From: Olavius algarvensis Delta 4 endosymbiont
GTDB taxonomy: Bacteria > Desulfobacterota > Desulfobacteria > Desulfobacterales > CAJINA01
DNA length: 64,000 nt
Reading direction: 5' to 3'
Assembly: GCA_905176665.1 (NCBI GenBank)
Contig: CAJINA010000165.1
Location: 1 to 64,000, forward strand
This document shows positions 45,286 through 54,891 of this stretch, piece after piece (positions within the stretch are counted from its first letter, which is position 1; the number at the start of each line of letters is the position of its first letter). The position numbers and the translations under genes were made by a program. The notes beneath the pieces are model-generated. The model searched no databases and was not told the DNA's origin. It worked only from the letters and a program-made list of their open reading frames with translations.

Positions 45286-46746
45286 TTAGAGGACCGGTTT
45301 TTGTTTATGAAACTCGGTGGTCTGTTCGAAATTATACGCCACCTTCAACAGTGTTTCCTCCGCGAAGTGGGGCCCGAGAATCTGGAGGCCGATCGGCAGC
45401 CCTGCTTGCGAAAACCCGCAGGGCACCGACATACCCGGAATCCCGGCCAGGTTGGCGGAGAGGGTGAAAATGTCGGAAAGATACATCTTCAGTGGATCGT
45501 CTGTGTTTTCCCCGATCTTAAACGCCGGTTCCGGTGCCACCGGTGACAGAATCACATCGCAGGTTTCAAACGCGTTCTGGAAATCCCGCGCAATCAGGGT
45601 CCGCACCTGAGACGCTTTGCCGTAATAGGCATCGTAGTAACCGGCGGACAGGCAGTATGTACCGATAATGACCCGCCTTTGCACCTCGGCCCCGAAACCG
45701 GCGGACCGGGTCGCTCGATACATGGGGATCAGACTGTCGGCGCCCGTATCCCGGAACCCGTATTTGACCCCGTCGTAGCGGGCAAGATTGGAGCTGGCCT
45801 CGCAGGGGGCAATCACATAATAGACAGCCACGCAGTGCTCCGTGTTGGGCAGGGACACCTCGACACATTCCACGCCGAGATCCTCAAGTGTGGCAATGGC
45901 CGCTTTGATCGCCGCCGCCACTTCCGGGTCCAACCCTTCCTTATCTGTATATTCTCTGGGAATCCCGGCCCGGATCCCTTTTAAGCCCGCTTTGAGGGCG
46001 GCGGTGTAATCCGGCACATCCCGTGGCACGGAAGTGGAATCCCTGGGATCATACCCGCTGACCGCATTCAGCAGTAGGGCGCAATCACGGGTATCTTTGG
46101 ATAGCGGACCGATCTGGTCCAGCGAAGAGGCAAATGCCACCAGGCCGAAGCGCGACACCCTTCCGTAGGTAGGCTTCATCCCGACCACCCCGCAGTGCGA
46201 AGCGGGCTGCCGGATGGAACCGCCCGTATCCGAACCGAGGGCCCCCAGACACATGTCGGCGGCCACGGCGGCCGCGGACCCTCCGCTGGAACCGCCTGGA
46301 ATCCTTTCCAGGTCCCAGGGATTATATGTAGCTTGCAGGGCGGAATGTCCCGTCGATGACCCCATGGCAAACTCGTCCATGTTCAGCTTGCCAACGGTCA
46401 CCGCTCCGGCACTGTTTAATTTATCGACAACAGTGGCATTGTAGGGCGGCACAAAATTCTCCAATATTCTGGATGCACAGGTTGTCGGGATACCCCGGGT
46501 GCACATCAGATCCTTGATGCCCAGGGGAATGCCTGTCAACGGGGTAATCTCACCTGCGGTGATTGCCTGATCGGCATTGGCAGCTGCCTTCAGGGCCTGT
46601 TCACCGGCAACGGTGATATAGGCGCCTACTTTGTCATCCACCGCCGCAATCTGGTCCAGAACCGCCTGGGTCAGTTCCACGCTGGATATCTCTTTATTCC
46701 TCAAAAGGTCATGGGCCGCATGGATGGTCAGTTCATTTAGTTCCAT
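45286..46746 (-). CDS. gatA: aspartyl/glutamyl-tRNA amidotransferase subunit A
   Basis: Amidase-signature subunit that frees ammonia from glutamine for GatB. The Ser-Ser-Lys triad elements are present: [10 protein letters not shown] (Lys), [13 protein letters not shown], and [16 protein letters not shown] (Ser nucleophile). [11 protein letters not shown] and [13 protein letters not shown] are further family marks. It is 486 residues, complete. gatC lies 51 bases upstream, forming a gatCA pair; gatB is elsewhere, at 24519. With GlnRS present, the complex probably amidates Asp-tRNA-Asn. Confidence 0.97.
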   Translation of the reverse strand: MELNELTIHAAHDLLRNKEISSVELTQAVLDQIAAVDDKVGAYITVAGEQALKAAANADQAITAGEITPLTGIPLGIKDLMCTRGIPTTCASRILENFVPPYNATVVDKLNSAGAVTVGKLNMDEFAMGSSTGHSALQATYNPWDLERIPGGSSGGSAAAVAADMCLGALGSDTGGSIRQPASHCGVVGMKPTYGRVSRFGLVAFASSLDQIGPLSKDTRDCALLLNAVSGYDPRDSTSVPRDVPDYTAALKAGLKGIRAGIPREYTDKEGLDPEVAAAIKAAIATLEDLGVECVEVSLPNTEHCVAVYYVIAPCEASSNLARYDGVKYGFRDTGADSLIPMYRATRSAGFGAEVQRRVIIGTYCLSAGYYDAYYGKASQVRTLIARDFQNAFETCDVILSPVAPEPAFKIGENTDDPLKMYLSDIFTLSANLAGIPGMSVPCGFSQAGLPIGLQILGPHFAEETLLKVAYNFEQTTEFHKQKPVL

Positions 46747-46797
46747 TGGTTTCCACCTTGGTTTACTCTTAAAACATAAAACTTAAGACGAGCAGCA

Positions 46798-47082
46798 TTA
46801 GATCACTTTTGGTACCGTGAAGGCCCCATCTTCTTCATCCGGTGCATTTGCCAGCGCCCGATCCCGTTCCAGGTGCTCTTGCAGTTCATCTTCCCTGAAC
46901 GCATTGGTCAGTGAAATGGCGTGGGACGTTCCCGGTACACCTTCCGTATCGACATTCTTCAGGGTATCCACATAGTTGAGGATCGTCGAAATCTGCTGCG
47001 CAAAAGGCTCGATGGCGGCGTCATCAATATCCAGCCTGGCCAGCGCAGCCACCTTCAGAACTTCATCTTTGGAAATTTTCAT
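46798..47082 (-). CDS. gatC: aspartyl/glutamyl-tRNA amidotransferase subunit C
   Basis: Small subunit that stabilises GatA and wraps around the GatAB interface. KISKDEVLKVAALARLDI at the N-terminus and the central TILNYVDTLKNVDTEGV and NAFREDEL are typical, and 94 residues is normal. The start has GGAAA upstream (GAAAGGAAATCAATA). It is cotranscribed with gatA. Confidence 0.96.
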   Translation of the reverse strand: MKISKDEVLKVAALARLDIDDAAIEPFAQQISTILNYVDTLKNVDTEGVPGTSHAISLTNAFREDELQEHLERDRALANAPDEEDGAFTVPKVI

Positions 47083-47124
47083 TATTGATTTCCTTTCAAC
47101 TTGACAACAAAAGCAAAACCATTA

Positions 47125-47280
47125 TCTCGCGCAAAGACGCAGGGGCGCAGAGAAAATCACCCCCCAATCTTGCGCGCCACCGCGCGTAATACAAAGATCA
47201 GGATTTTAATTCGGTTAAGGGTTTCCCGGCAAAGCCGGCTAATTACTGGTTTTCTCTGCGTCCCTGCGTTTCTGCGCGAT
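47125..47280. repeat. CGCAGAGACGC palindromic repeat, copy D
   Basis: The left arm TCTCGCGCAAAGACGCAGGG is answered by CCCTGCGTTTCTGCGCGA; CCCGGCAAAGCCGGCT forms the centre. Paired changes (AGGGGCG with GTCCCTG) again keep much of the stem. It lies between gatC and the SPOR gene. Confidence 0.8.
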
Positions 47281-47349
47281 GAACAGATTTTGACCTTCAC
47301 CTTCTTACAGAGAAAACCCGTGTAATCCGTGTCAAAATTTGAGTTTGTC

Positions 47350-47976
47350 CTATTTGTTCACCAGAATCGGCTTCCGGCCTTCTGATTTCAGTTGCTTCAT
47401 AACGGGCGCAGCCTCCTTCTTGTCCCCGAACGCCCCAATGCGAACTCGGTGCCAAACCCCTTTCCCAGGTACAATGGCTGTTATGGCGTAAGCATGGTAG
47501 CCGGAGGCTTTAAGCGCCTGTACTGTCCGCTGGGCCAAAACGTGGTCCTTGAGCGACGACACCTGGATGGTAAGCGGTTTGTCGCTGCCGCCCAACTCGC
47601 GCAGGGCCTTGTCGGTTTTTACCTGAGGATCTTTTTTAACCGTATTTACAGCTGCCTGTTTCTTCTCAACCTTAGGCTGTGGTGGCGGCTGTTTATTTAC
47701 CTGAGCTTTGGGTACTGGTGGTGGCGTGGCCTCTACCGGTTTCTTGAGGGCTTCATAGAAACCTGGTTCTACCTTGTAACGGGCCATCTCCGCTTTTTTT
47801 TCCTTGGCTTTCAGGGCCTTGATTTCATTTTGAAGCTGTTGGATGTCGAATTTAACCGGAGCAGTGCCCCGCCCAACCAGAACACCCACCGTAAACATGC
47901 ACCCGGAAATCAGGAAAATAGCCCATAGCCAGCCGTATGATTTTGTTTTTCGGTCTTTTTTCGCACTTTTCGGCAT
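47350..47976 (-). CDS. SPOR-domain membrane protein
   Basis: A bitopic inner-membrane protein of 208 residues. A basic cytoplasmic start (MPKSAKKDRKTKSYG) is followed by one membrane helix (about 16-36), a short coiled-coil-prone segment (QQLQNEIKALKAKEKKAEMA), a Pro/Lys-rich periplasmic linker, and a C-terminal SPOR domain (about 133-208; TIQVSSLKDHVLAQRTVQAL, WHRVRIGAFGDKKEA). SPOR domains bind denuded peptidoglycan at division septa, so a cell-envelope or division role is likely. It sits downstream of argS, the usual place for such genes in this lineage. Confidence 0.92.
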   Translation of the reverse strand: MPKSAKKDRKTKSYGWLWAIFLISGCMFTVGVLVGRGTAPVKFDIQQLQNEIKALKAKEKKAEMARYKVEPGFYEALKKPVEATPPPVPKAQVNKQPPPQPKVEKKQAAVNTVKKDPQVKTDKALRELGGSDKPLTIQVSSLKDHVLAQRTVQALKASGYHAYAITAIVPGKGVWHRVRIGAFGDKKEAAPVMKQLKSEGRKPILVNK

Positions 47977-48065
47977 ATTCTACAAAGCTTGAAAACCAAT
48001 TCGCGCCAAAATGTTAATGGCCTATTAAAGTCAAACACATTGATCAAACAAAATCAGGCCCTTTA

Positions 48066-48132
48066 TCTCGCGCAGAGTCGCAAAGACGCCAAGGAAACCA
48101 TGTTTGGGTCCCGCTTCGCGGGATAATTAAAA
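48066..48132. repeat. CGCAGAGACGC palindromic repeat, truncated copy E
   Basis: Only the left arm (TCTCGCGCAGAGTCGCAAAG) and the centre (GTCCCGCTTCGCGGGATAAT) are present. The right arm is missing, and the argS stop codon follows 15 bases later. It appears to have been lost by deletion at the 3' end of argS. Confidence 0.7.
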
Positions 48133-48146
48133 TAGGTCTATTATTT

Positions 48147-49814
48147 TTACATGCTGTCAGGTGCACTAACCCCCAGCAACCCCAGGCCGTTGCGGATAAC
48201 CTTCTGTACGGCCCGAACCAGGTAGAGCCTTCCCGTGGTTAACTGCGAATCATCACCGAGCACCTTGTGCTTATTGTAATACGTATGGAAGGCCGAAGCC
48301 AGATCCATGAGGAAATAAGTCACCCGGTGGGGTTCCATGAGGTCGGCGCTGCGAACCAGCGCCTCAGGATAGCGGGCGAGGAGCTTCATCAGGTCAATCT
48401 CCTCCGGGGCCTCTATGCTGGAGAGCGCCTCCTTTTCAGGCTCGGCCAAGGGATCAAGCCCTTGCTCCCCGGCCTTGCGTAGAATACTGGCGATCCGGGC
48501 ATGCACATACTGGACATAGTAGACCGGATTGTCGTTGGTCTTTTGCTTGGCCAGTTCCAGATCAAAATCCAAGGGGCTGTCGGCACTGCGAGTCAGAAAG
48601 ATAAAGCGGGCAGCATCGGCCCCGACCTCATCCACGACGTCGCTCAAGGTAACGAACTCGCCCGCCCGGGTGGACATGGCCACCGGTTCACCTGCTCTCA
48701 GCAAATTGACCAGTTGGACCAGGATGACATCAAATTGCTCTTTTTGATACCCGTGGGCCTGAATGGCGCCGGACACACGGGGAATATACCCGTGGTGATC
48801 CGCACCCCAGACATCGATAACCCGCTCAAACCCGCGCTCATACTTTTCCTGGTGATAGGCAATGTCGGATGCAAAATAGGTGGTCTGCCCGTTGCTACGC
48901 ACTACAACCCGGTCTTTTTCATCACCAAAATCGGTTGTATTGAACCACAGGGCCTCGTCCTTGGCGTAGATTCGGCCGCTGTCTTTGAAAGACGCGATCA
49001 TCTCATCCACTTTGCCGCTGTCGTACAGGCTTTGCTCGCTGAACCACTGGTCGAAGTTAACACCAAACGTCTCAAGGTCGGCCCGGATGCCGTCCAGAAT
49101 CTTGCCAGCAGCAAAGCGGGCACAGATCATGATCGCTTCGTCATCCTCAGGGTTGACAAAGTCGGAGCCGTTTTCATCGATGACCTGCTGGGCCAGATCG
49201 CGGATATAGACGCCTTGGTAACATTCGTCAGGGAATTCGATTTTTTCACCGGCCAACTCTTTCATCCGGTAATAGACACTACGCCCCAGGGTCTGGATCT
49301 GGCGACCGGAATCATTGATATAGTACTCTTTCTGGACATCCCAGCCGCAAATGGCGAGTATGTTGGCGATACTGTCGCCGACGGCCGCGCCGCGACCGTG
49401 CCCCACATGCAGCGGCCCGGTTGGATTGGAACTGACAAATTCCACCTGGATTTTACGACTCCGGCCGACATCCGATTCACCATAACGATCATCTTTATGA
49501 TGTACCTCCTTGAGCACTGGTATCCAGGCCGATTTGTTCAGGAAAAAATTGATGAACCCAGGTCCGGCAATTTCACTCTTTGCCACTAGTTCGCCACGAT
49601 CATCCAGATGGGCCAGCAGATACTCGGCTATTTTGCGCGGAGCCATCTTCTGCTGTCGGGCCATGGTCATCGCCAGGTTGGTTGAAAAGTCGCCATGATC
49701 CTTGACCTTGGGAACTTCCACAACGATTTCCGGAAATTCACTGGATGGAATCGCGCCGGCGGCATAGGCGGCTCGGGCAGCGTTCTGTATCAAAATCTTG
49801 AGTTTGGCTTTCAT
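48147..49814 (-). CDS. argS: arginyl-tRNA synthetase
   Basis: Class I synthetase that charges tRNA-Arg. The HIGH equivalent is [13 protein letters not shown], preceded by [32 protein letters not shown] occupies the KMSKS-loop region, and the C-terminal DALR domain ends in the typical [13 protein letters not shown]. It is 555 residues, full length. The SPOR-domain gene is 170 bases downstream, with a truncated repeat between them. Confidence 0.97.
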   Translation of the reverse strand: MKAKLKILIQNAARAAYAAGAIPSSEFPEIVVEVPKVKDHGDFSTNLAMTMARQQKMAPRKIAEYLLAHLDDRGELVAKSEIAGPGFINFFLNKSAWIPVLKEVHHKDDRYGESDVGRSRKIQVEFVSSNPTGPLHVGHGRGAAVGDSIANILAICGWDVQKEYYINDSGRQIQTLGRSVYYRMKELAGEKIEFPDECYQGVYIRDLAQQVIDENGSDFVNPEDDEAIMICARFAAGKILDGIRADLETFGVNFDQWFSEQSLYDSGKVDEMIASFKDSGRIYAKDEALWFNTTDFGDEKDRVVVRSNGQTTYFASDIAYHQEKYERGFERVIDVWGADHHGYIPRVSGAIQAHGYQKEQFDVILVQLVNLLRAGEPVAMSTRAGEFVTLSDVVDEVGADAARFIFLTRSADSPLDFDLELAKQKTNDNPVYYVQYVHARIASILRKAGEQGLDPLAEPEKEALSSIEAPEEIDLMKLLARYPEALVRSADLMEPHRVTYFLMDLASAFHTYYNKHKVLGDDSQLTTGRLYLVRAVQKVIRNGLGLLGVSAPDSM

Positions 49815-50140
49815 ATATTAAGATAGTCCTCTGGTCCAATTCGCTTATAACTAAAAATTTTAATTAATAAAAACTTTTACCCCCCAAGTCAACAAGGATT
49901 CCGAACTGTTCGCACCCCAGGGCACCCGGGCCCAAACAGCAGCCGGTAATCCCTACCGGACGGACGCAGATATTCATTTGGGTGACTAGGCAGGCAAATA
50001 AAAACGGGCCCTTTGGAGCGTACCTCTTGAATTGGTTGGCTATCTATGGCAGAAGTGTTTCTCTAAGACAGCTTCCGGGTTATCGCCGCCGGAACCGCAG
50101 ACACTTCAATAATACTCGAACAGTTTCGCTTGATAGGCAT

Positions 50141-52705
50141 ATGGAAACCGTAGAGCGACCCGCTGCATCGTTTCTTTCCAGATACAGAATCTGGCTGCTT
50201 GTTCTTTTTCTGGTCCTAACCACTTTTGGCGTATATGCCCGCGTCCTTACCCACGATTTCAATAACTTTGACGATCCTGTTTACGTCACTGAAAATTTCA
50301 TGGTCATTAACGGCCTGACAATAGACAATATTGCCTACGCCTTCAACATCAACGTGGCCAAAAGAGCTTACTGGCACCCGCTAACCTGGCTGTCGCACAT
50401 GCTTGACTGTGAGCTGTTCGGGGTAAACGCCGGATGGCACCACCTGACCAACCTGTTGTTACACATCGGCAACAGCCTGCTCCTTTTCCTGGTATTCCAT
50501 GCCATGACCACCAACTTTCTGCCGAGTGCCATCATGGCCATCCTCTTTGCCCTGCACCCCCTCAGTGTCGATTCGGCCGCCTGGATCGCCGAAAGAAAGA
50601 ACGTCCTGAGCACATTTTTCTGGCTGCTTACCATGTTAACCTATGTGTACTATTCCAGGCAGCCAGGCCCCATCCGGTACCTGGTGGTAATAACAGTATT
50701 CATCATGGGGCTGCTCGCCAAGCCAATGCTCGTAACCCTACCATGTGTCCTTCTTCTCATGGACTTCTGGCCCATGAACCGCATGCGTCTTCTGGATATG
50801 CCCACCGCGCAGGACCGTTTTTCCGGTGCTTCGCTTGTGCGACTTATCCTGGAGAAGGTGCCCCTGCTGGTCTTTTCCCTGCTGAGCATTGGTCTTTCAT
50901 CCTATTCGCTTAGACTTCAGGGAATTCTTCTTTCTACAACCTACGTCCCCATGCCGCTGCGGATAGAAAATGCCATTGTATCCTACGTAAAATATCTGTC
51001 CAAAATTGTCTGGCCCCAGGACCTGGCTATCTACTACCCATTTCCAGCCCATATTCCTATGTGGCAAGTTGCCGGTGCCGCTCTTTTTCTGATCGGGATC
51101 TCATATCTGGTTGTTCGCAGGTTAAAAGCGGCGCCATGGTTGGCCATAGGCTGGTTCTGGTTTCTGGGGACCCTGTTTCCGGTCAGCGGATTGGTGCAGG
51201 GCGGATTGTGGCCCGAGATGGCCGACCGGTGGGCCTATGTACCCCAGATAGGCGTTTTTTTATTGGCCGCCTGGCCGGTCGCTGAACTATTAAAGGCCCC
51301 CGGACCGTTCGGCAGGCTGTCCGGTATTCTGGCGGGCGGCCTACTGGTAGCCTTGTCGGTGGCAACCTGGATACAGATAGGTTATTGGAAAGACAGCAAA
51401 ACCCTGTTTACCCACGCTCTATCAGTCACCGGCTCCAACCATCTCGCCCATGGCAACTTGGGGCACGCCTTATATACAGAGGGCCGTTATGAAGAAGCGA
51501 TCAAGCATTTACAAATTTCCGTCCAGCTTAACCCACGCAGAGAAGTCATGCAACTTTTGCTGGCTGAGTCTTACCAGGAAACCGGACAACTGCAGCCGGC
51601 CATTCCCCACTTTGTAAAAGCCATAGAATTGAAGCCCGAAGACCTTTCACCATACACGAAACTGGGCAACATCCTGAAAGAACTTGCCGATAACGAAGGG
51701 AAAAGTATGGGCCCCGCCAAGATTTCAAAGTCAACCGCTTTCAATCCGCAGATTCATCAGTCAGTGGAAAAAGCGCTCACCAAAGTCCTGGCCGAAGACC
51801 CGCAAAATACCGAACTGCTATTCAATATAGGCAGCTTTTTCGGGGAACAACACAAATACTCCCGGGCAAGAGGATACCTGGAAAAGGCCGCCACCCTGGC
51901 CCCTGAAAATGCCCTGGTTAATAACAACCTCGGTATCATCGCCTTCAAACAGGGCCGCAACAAGGCTGCCGAAAAATACCTAGAGAAAGCCCTGACCGCC
52001 AACCCGGCACTGACCGACCCTTATAAAAACCTGGGCTTGATATATTCAACGTCCGGTCGGCCTCGCCGGGGGATTGATATGTTCACCAAAGCCCTTGAAT
52101 TGATCCCTGCAGATAAAGAAATCCGATTGAACCTGGCCAACACCCTAGCCCAGGTCGAACGTTTGCCAGATGCATTGGACCAGTATGCCAAGATCCTGGA
52201 AGAAGATCCCGAACATGAAAAGGGACGTAAAGGTTATGAAGAAACCAATCGTTTTTTAACCGCCCTGGATTCAGAGATCGAGCGGACAAGCTCGTTGCTG
52301 AAATTCGATCCGGACAGTCCCTCTTTACTTGAAACCCTGGGTGATCTTTACATGAATCGGGGAAGTCCCCAGCAGGCCTTGGCGTACTATATAGAAATCG
52401 ATCCCCGCTACCGGAAGCAACCTAGCCTCATCAATAAGGCAGCGGTTGCCTATGCTCGCAGCGAAAATTACGCCAAAGCGCTGTCCTATTTTCGACAATT
52501 CGTCATGCTTTGGCCTGAGATTCCGGATGGCTACTATAATGTGGCCTGCATGTACGCCCAATTACGAGAAACCGATCAGGCTGTTCAATGGCTAGGGCAG
52601 GCCCTGGACAGGGGATACGACCGCTGGGACAAACTGGAAATCGATGAAGATCTGGAGAACATCCACGGTACGCCAGCCTATCAAGAACTATTAAAGAGGC
52701 GTTAA
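50141..52705 (+). CDS. TMTC-like GT-C membrane protein with TPR repeats (second copy)
   Basis: An 854-residue protein with a multi-helix membrane half and TPR repeats from about residue 435 to the end. TMTC-type marks are FNNFDDPVYVTEN after the first helix, YWHPLTWLSHMLDCELFG, WHHLTNLLLHIGNS, LFALHPLSVDSAAWIAERKN and LLAKPMLVTLP. A GTG at 49982 would add 53 residues of Arg-rich, unconserved-looking sequence. I prefer the ATG at 50141 (METVERP), though its ribosome-binding site is weak. It shares architecture with 34288 but is divergent. Its stop overlaps the next start (TAATG), coupling it to the FkbM gene. Likely role: glycosyl transfer onto exported acceptors. Confidence 0.78.
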   Translation: METVERPAASFLSRYRIWLLVLFLVLTTFGVYARVLTHDFNNFDDPVYVTENFMVINGLTIDNIAYAFNINVAKRAYWHPLTWLSHMLDCELFGVNAGWHHLTNLLLHIGNSLLLFLVFHAMTTNFLPSAIMAILFALHPLSVDSAAWIAERKNVLSTFFWLLTMLTYVYYSRQPGPIRYLVVITVFIMGLLAKPMLVTLPCVLLLMDFWPMNRMRLLDMPTAQDRFSGASLVRLILEKVPLLVFSLLSIGLSSYSLRLQGILLSTTYVPMPLRIENAIVSYVKYLSKIVWPQDLAIYYPFPAHIPMWQVAGAALFLIGISYLVVRRLKAAPWLAIGWFWFLGTLFPVSGLVQGGLWPEMADRWAYVPQIGVFLLAAWPVAELLKAPGPFGRLSGILAGGLLVALSVATWIQIGYWKDSKTLFTHALSVTGSNHLAHGNLGHALYTEGRYEEAIKHLQISVQLNPRREVMQLLLAESYQETGQLQPAIPHFVKAIELKPEDLSPYTKLGNILKELADNEGKSMGPAKISKSTAFNPQIHQSVEKALTKVLAEDPQNTELLFNIGSFFGEQHKYSRARGYLEKAATLAPENALVNNNLGIIAFKQGRNKAAEKYLEKALTANPALTDPYKNLGLIYSTSGRPRRGIDMFTKALELIPADKEIRLNLANTLAQVERLPDALDQYAKILEEDPEHEKGRKGYEETNRFLTALDSEIERTSSLLKFDPDSPSLLETLGDLYMNRGSPQQALAYYIEIDPRYRKQPSLINKAAVAYARSENYAKALSYFRQFVMLWPEIPDGYYNVACMYAQLRETDQAVQWLGQALDRGYDRWDKLEIDEDLENIHGTPAYQELLKRR

Positions 52706-53565
52706 TGGGATTCTTTAGCAAAGTAGTCAGCCTGGCGGTTCATAATAAGGCTATTTATGAAACTGTACTGAAGCTCTTCGGCAAAATGGAATTCAAGTGC
52801 GATATCTGCCTCAAAGTGAGGGGATTAAAGATGTATTCCAATACGCCGGATCGGCTGCTGGCTACCCTATTTTGGAAGACCGCCATTTTGGAGAGTTACG
52901 AAACACAATTGCTGCAGAAATTGGTAAACCCTGGTATGCGGGTTGCCGATATCGGCGCCAACATTGGTTACCACACGCTAATGCTGGCACGCCTGGTCGG
53001 CCCGACCGGGGAGGTGATTGCCTTCGAGCCGGATGCCAACAACTACCGCCTGCTTATAAAAAATGCGGACCGCAACCACCTCGCATCAATCACGGCCGTC
53101 AATAATGCGGTTACCGATTACAATGGCCGGGCCCGTCTTTTCATCAACAAGGGCCACCGCGGCGATCATCGGATTTACGCCGGTAATGAAACCCGGCTTG
53201 CGGTCGATGTTGAGGCGACCACCTTGGACACCTATCTCGCGGGCAGGCCCATCGATGTTGTCAAGATGGATATCCAGGGCGCTGAAATGCTGGCATTGAA
53301 GGGCATGGCCGAGACCATTGCCCTGAATAGTAGGCTGATCATCCTTGCAGAGTTTTCACCCCATCATCTTATTAAGTGTGGTACACTTCCATCCGCCTTT
53401 TTAGATGCTTTGGAAGCGGCTGGATTTTATTTACGAATGATAGATGAAAGCCGGCATGAAATCCGCGCCATCAACAAGGAGGCCCTATTGTCGCGCTGCA
53501 GTGGGTCACACTATGTGAATTTGTTATTATCGAAAAGGCCTAAGACGGTTATTTCCGGGATCTGA
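52705..53565 (+). CDS. FkbM-family methyltransferase
   Basis: SAM-dependent O-methyltransferase of the FkbM family, common in surface-glycan clusters. The SAM loop [20 protein letters not shown] is followed by [18 protein letters not shown], and [17 protein letters not shown] is the family's second signature. It is 286 residues. It is translationally coupled to the TMTC-like gene, so it probably methylates the sugar or acceptor that protein handles. Its last 17 bases overlap the end of the convergent acetyltransferase gene. Confidence 0.9.
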   Translation: MGFFSKVVSLAVHNKAIYETVLKLFGKMEFKCDICLKVRGLKMYSNTPDRLLATLFWKTAILESYETQLLQKLVNPGMRVADIGANIGYHTLMLARLVGPTGEVIAFEPDANNYRLLIKNADRNHLASITAVNNAVTDYNGRARLFINKGHRGDHRIYAGNETRLAVDVEATTLDTYLAGRPIDVVKMDIQGAEMLALKGMAETIALNSRLIILAEFSPHHLIKCGTLPSAFLDALEAAGFYLRMIDESRHEIRAINKEALLSRCSGSHYVNLLLSKRPKTVISGI

Positions 53566-54103
53566 TGACTTTTGCCGGCGCACCGCCCACCACGGCCCAA
53601 TCCGCAACATCTGCTGTCACGACCGCTCCGGCCGCTACAACTGCCCCATTACCAATGGTGACTCCCGCTGAAATAACAGCCTGGGCACCTATCCAGACAT
53701 CGCTGCCGATGGTAACCGGCCGCATGACATGATCCACCTCCATCATGGGCTTTTCCGTCTGCAGGTGGTCGTGGTCCGAAGTGACGATAACCGCATAGGG
53801 GCCAACCATCACATGGTCGCCCAGAGTCAGACCACCGCGACCATCCAGGATAGCCCCGGAATTAATTGCCAGACAGTCTCCAGCCCGGATACCGTAGGAG
53901 TGGCTGATGCGGACACCCGGATAAAAAAGCGCGGAAGCCCCAAGTTTCTTGAACATTCGCCGGTAGAACCACCCCCGTATTACCAGGGCAATAAAGCCGG
54001 GGAGAGACCGCAGCAACCCTCCCGCCACCTCCTCAATCCAGAGGTGCGGAAGGCGCACTCCATATCGTTTGGTGAATCTTCGTATCACATGCATGTCCGT
54101 CAC
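53549..54103 (-). CDS. hexapeptide-repeat acyltransferase
   Basis: Left-handed beta-helix acyltransferase of the WcaF/NodL/LpxA superfamily, probably O-acetylating a surface sugar with acetyl-CoA. Hexapeptide turns run from about residue 75 on ([54 protein letters not shown]) with the catalytic His in SDHDHLQ. It ends in the typical [14 protein letters not shown]. It is 184 residues. It overlaps the upstream methyltransferase by 4 bases, so the two are coupled. Confidence 0.92.
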   Translation of the reverse strand: MTDMHVIRRFTKRYGVRLPHLWIEEVAGGLLRSLPGFIALVIRGWFYRRMFKKLGASALFYPGVRISHSYGIRAGDCLAINSGAILDGRGGLTLGDHVMVGPYAVIVTSDHDHLQTEKPMMEVDHVMRPVTIGSDVWIGAQAVISAGVTIGNGAVVAAGAVVTADVADWAVVGGAPAKVIRSRK

Positions 54104-54867
54104 TCCTGGAGGGTTAGCACTAACTTTGCAAACAACCCCAAGGCCGGCAATCTTTCAACCAGCACCTGTTCCATATTCAACGCCAGCCTCAGGGCAGGCC
54201 ACGGCAGGAAGCTCGGGTAGGACACACCACCGAAAAGAATATAACTGAAAGCACCGTTTAACGATATCTCTTCAAGCCTCCAACGGGGAAAGCGCCTTGT
54301 AAAAATGTGGCGATCTCTTTGAAAGACGATCCACGGCAGAGCCGAGTTGGCCTGCGACAACGGTCCGCTGGCCGAAAAATGCCACCGGGATGCCTTGGGA
54401 TCAAAAGGTTCCTGGTGTAGAAAACGAAAAACGATAGTGGACCAGGCAGTCACCCAGGGTTCCACCATTACGATGACCCCACCCGGTTTCACACACCGTT
54501 GGGCCTCGCTGAAAAAGTACTCCACCCGGGGCAGATGGTGCATGACATCCAGCATGACAATTGCACGCAAGGCCTGGTCTCGAAATGGCAGGCATTGGCC
54601 GTCAGCGGTAAGGTCAACCCCGGGGACCTGTAATATTTCCGACGTAATCAAGCCGGGAATGAACTCTTTCAGAAACCCTCCGCCTGAGCCGAGTTCGAGT
54701 ACCGGGCCGGCCACCGTATCCGGTAACGCCCCGGCCATCTCAGTATACCACCGCCTGTAAATATCCGTCAGGCCCGCCTTTGCACGAATTATCCGGGCCC
54801 GGGCCATACTGGCTTCCGGTGAATCCAGATCGAGACCTCGCAACGCTGGGTGTCGGAACAGCTTCAC
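54100..54867 (-). CDS. class I SAM-dependent methyltransferase
   Basis: Methyltransf_11-type enzyme of 255 residues. The SAM-binding glycine loop is [14 protein letters not shown] (near residue 57). [21 protein letters not shown] and MLDVMHHL form the core, and [13 protein letters not shown] is the later strand. The C-terminal hydrophobic region may touch the membrane. It lies between the acyltransferase (4-base overlap) and the fused methyltransferase-GT2 gene on the minus strand. The substrate is presumably a lipid-linked sugar or polyprenyl intermediate, but this is a guess. Confidence 0.88.
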   Translation of the reverse strand: MKLFRHPALRGLDLDSPEASMARARIIRAKAGLTDIYRRWYTEMAGALPDTVAGPVLELGSGGGFLKEFIPGLITSEILQVPGVDLTADGQCLPFRDQALRAIVMLDVMHHLPRVEYFFSEAQRCVKPGGVIVMVEPWVTAWSTIVFRFLHQEPFDPKASRWHFSASGPLSQANSALPWIVFQRDRHIFTRRFPRWRLEEISLNGAFSYILFGGVSYPSFLPWPALRLALNMEQVLVERLPALGLFAKLVLTLQE

Positions 54868-54891
54868 GTCTCACCATAAACGATCTAACGG

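Noticed and set aside
49982..50140. N-terminal extension of the TMTC-like protein from a GTG
   Set aside because: Arg-rich, no ribosome-binding site; the ATG at 50141 leads directly into the first membrane helix.
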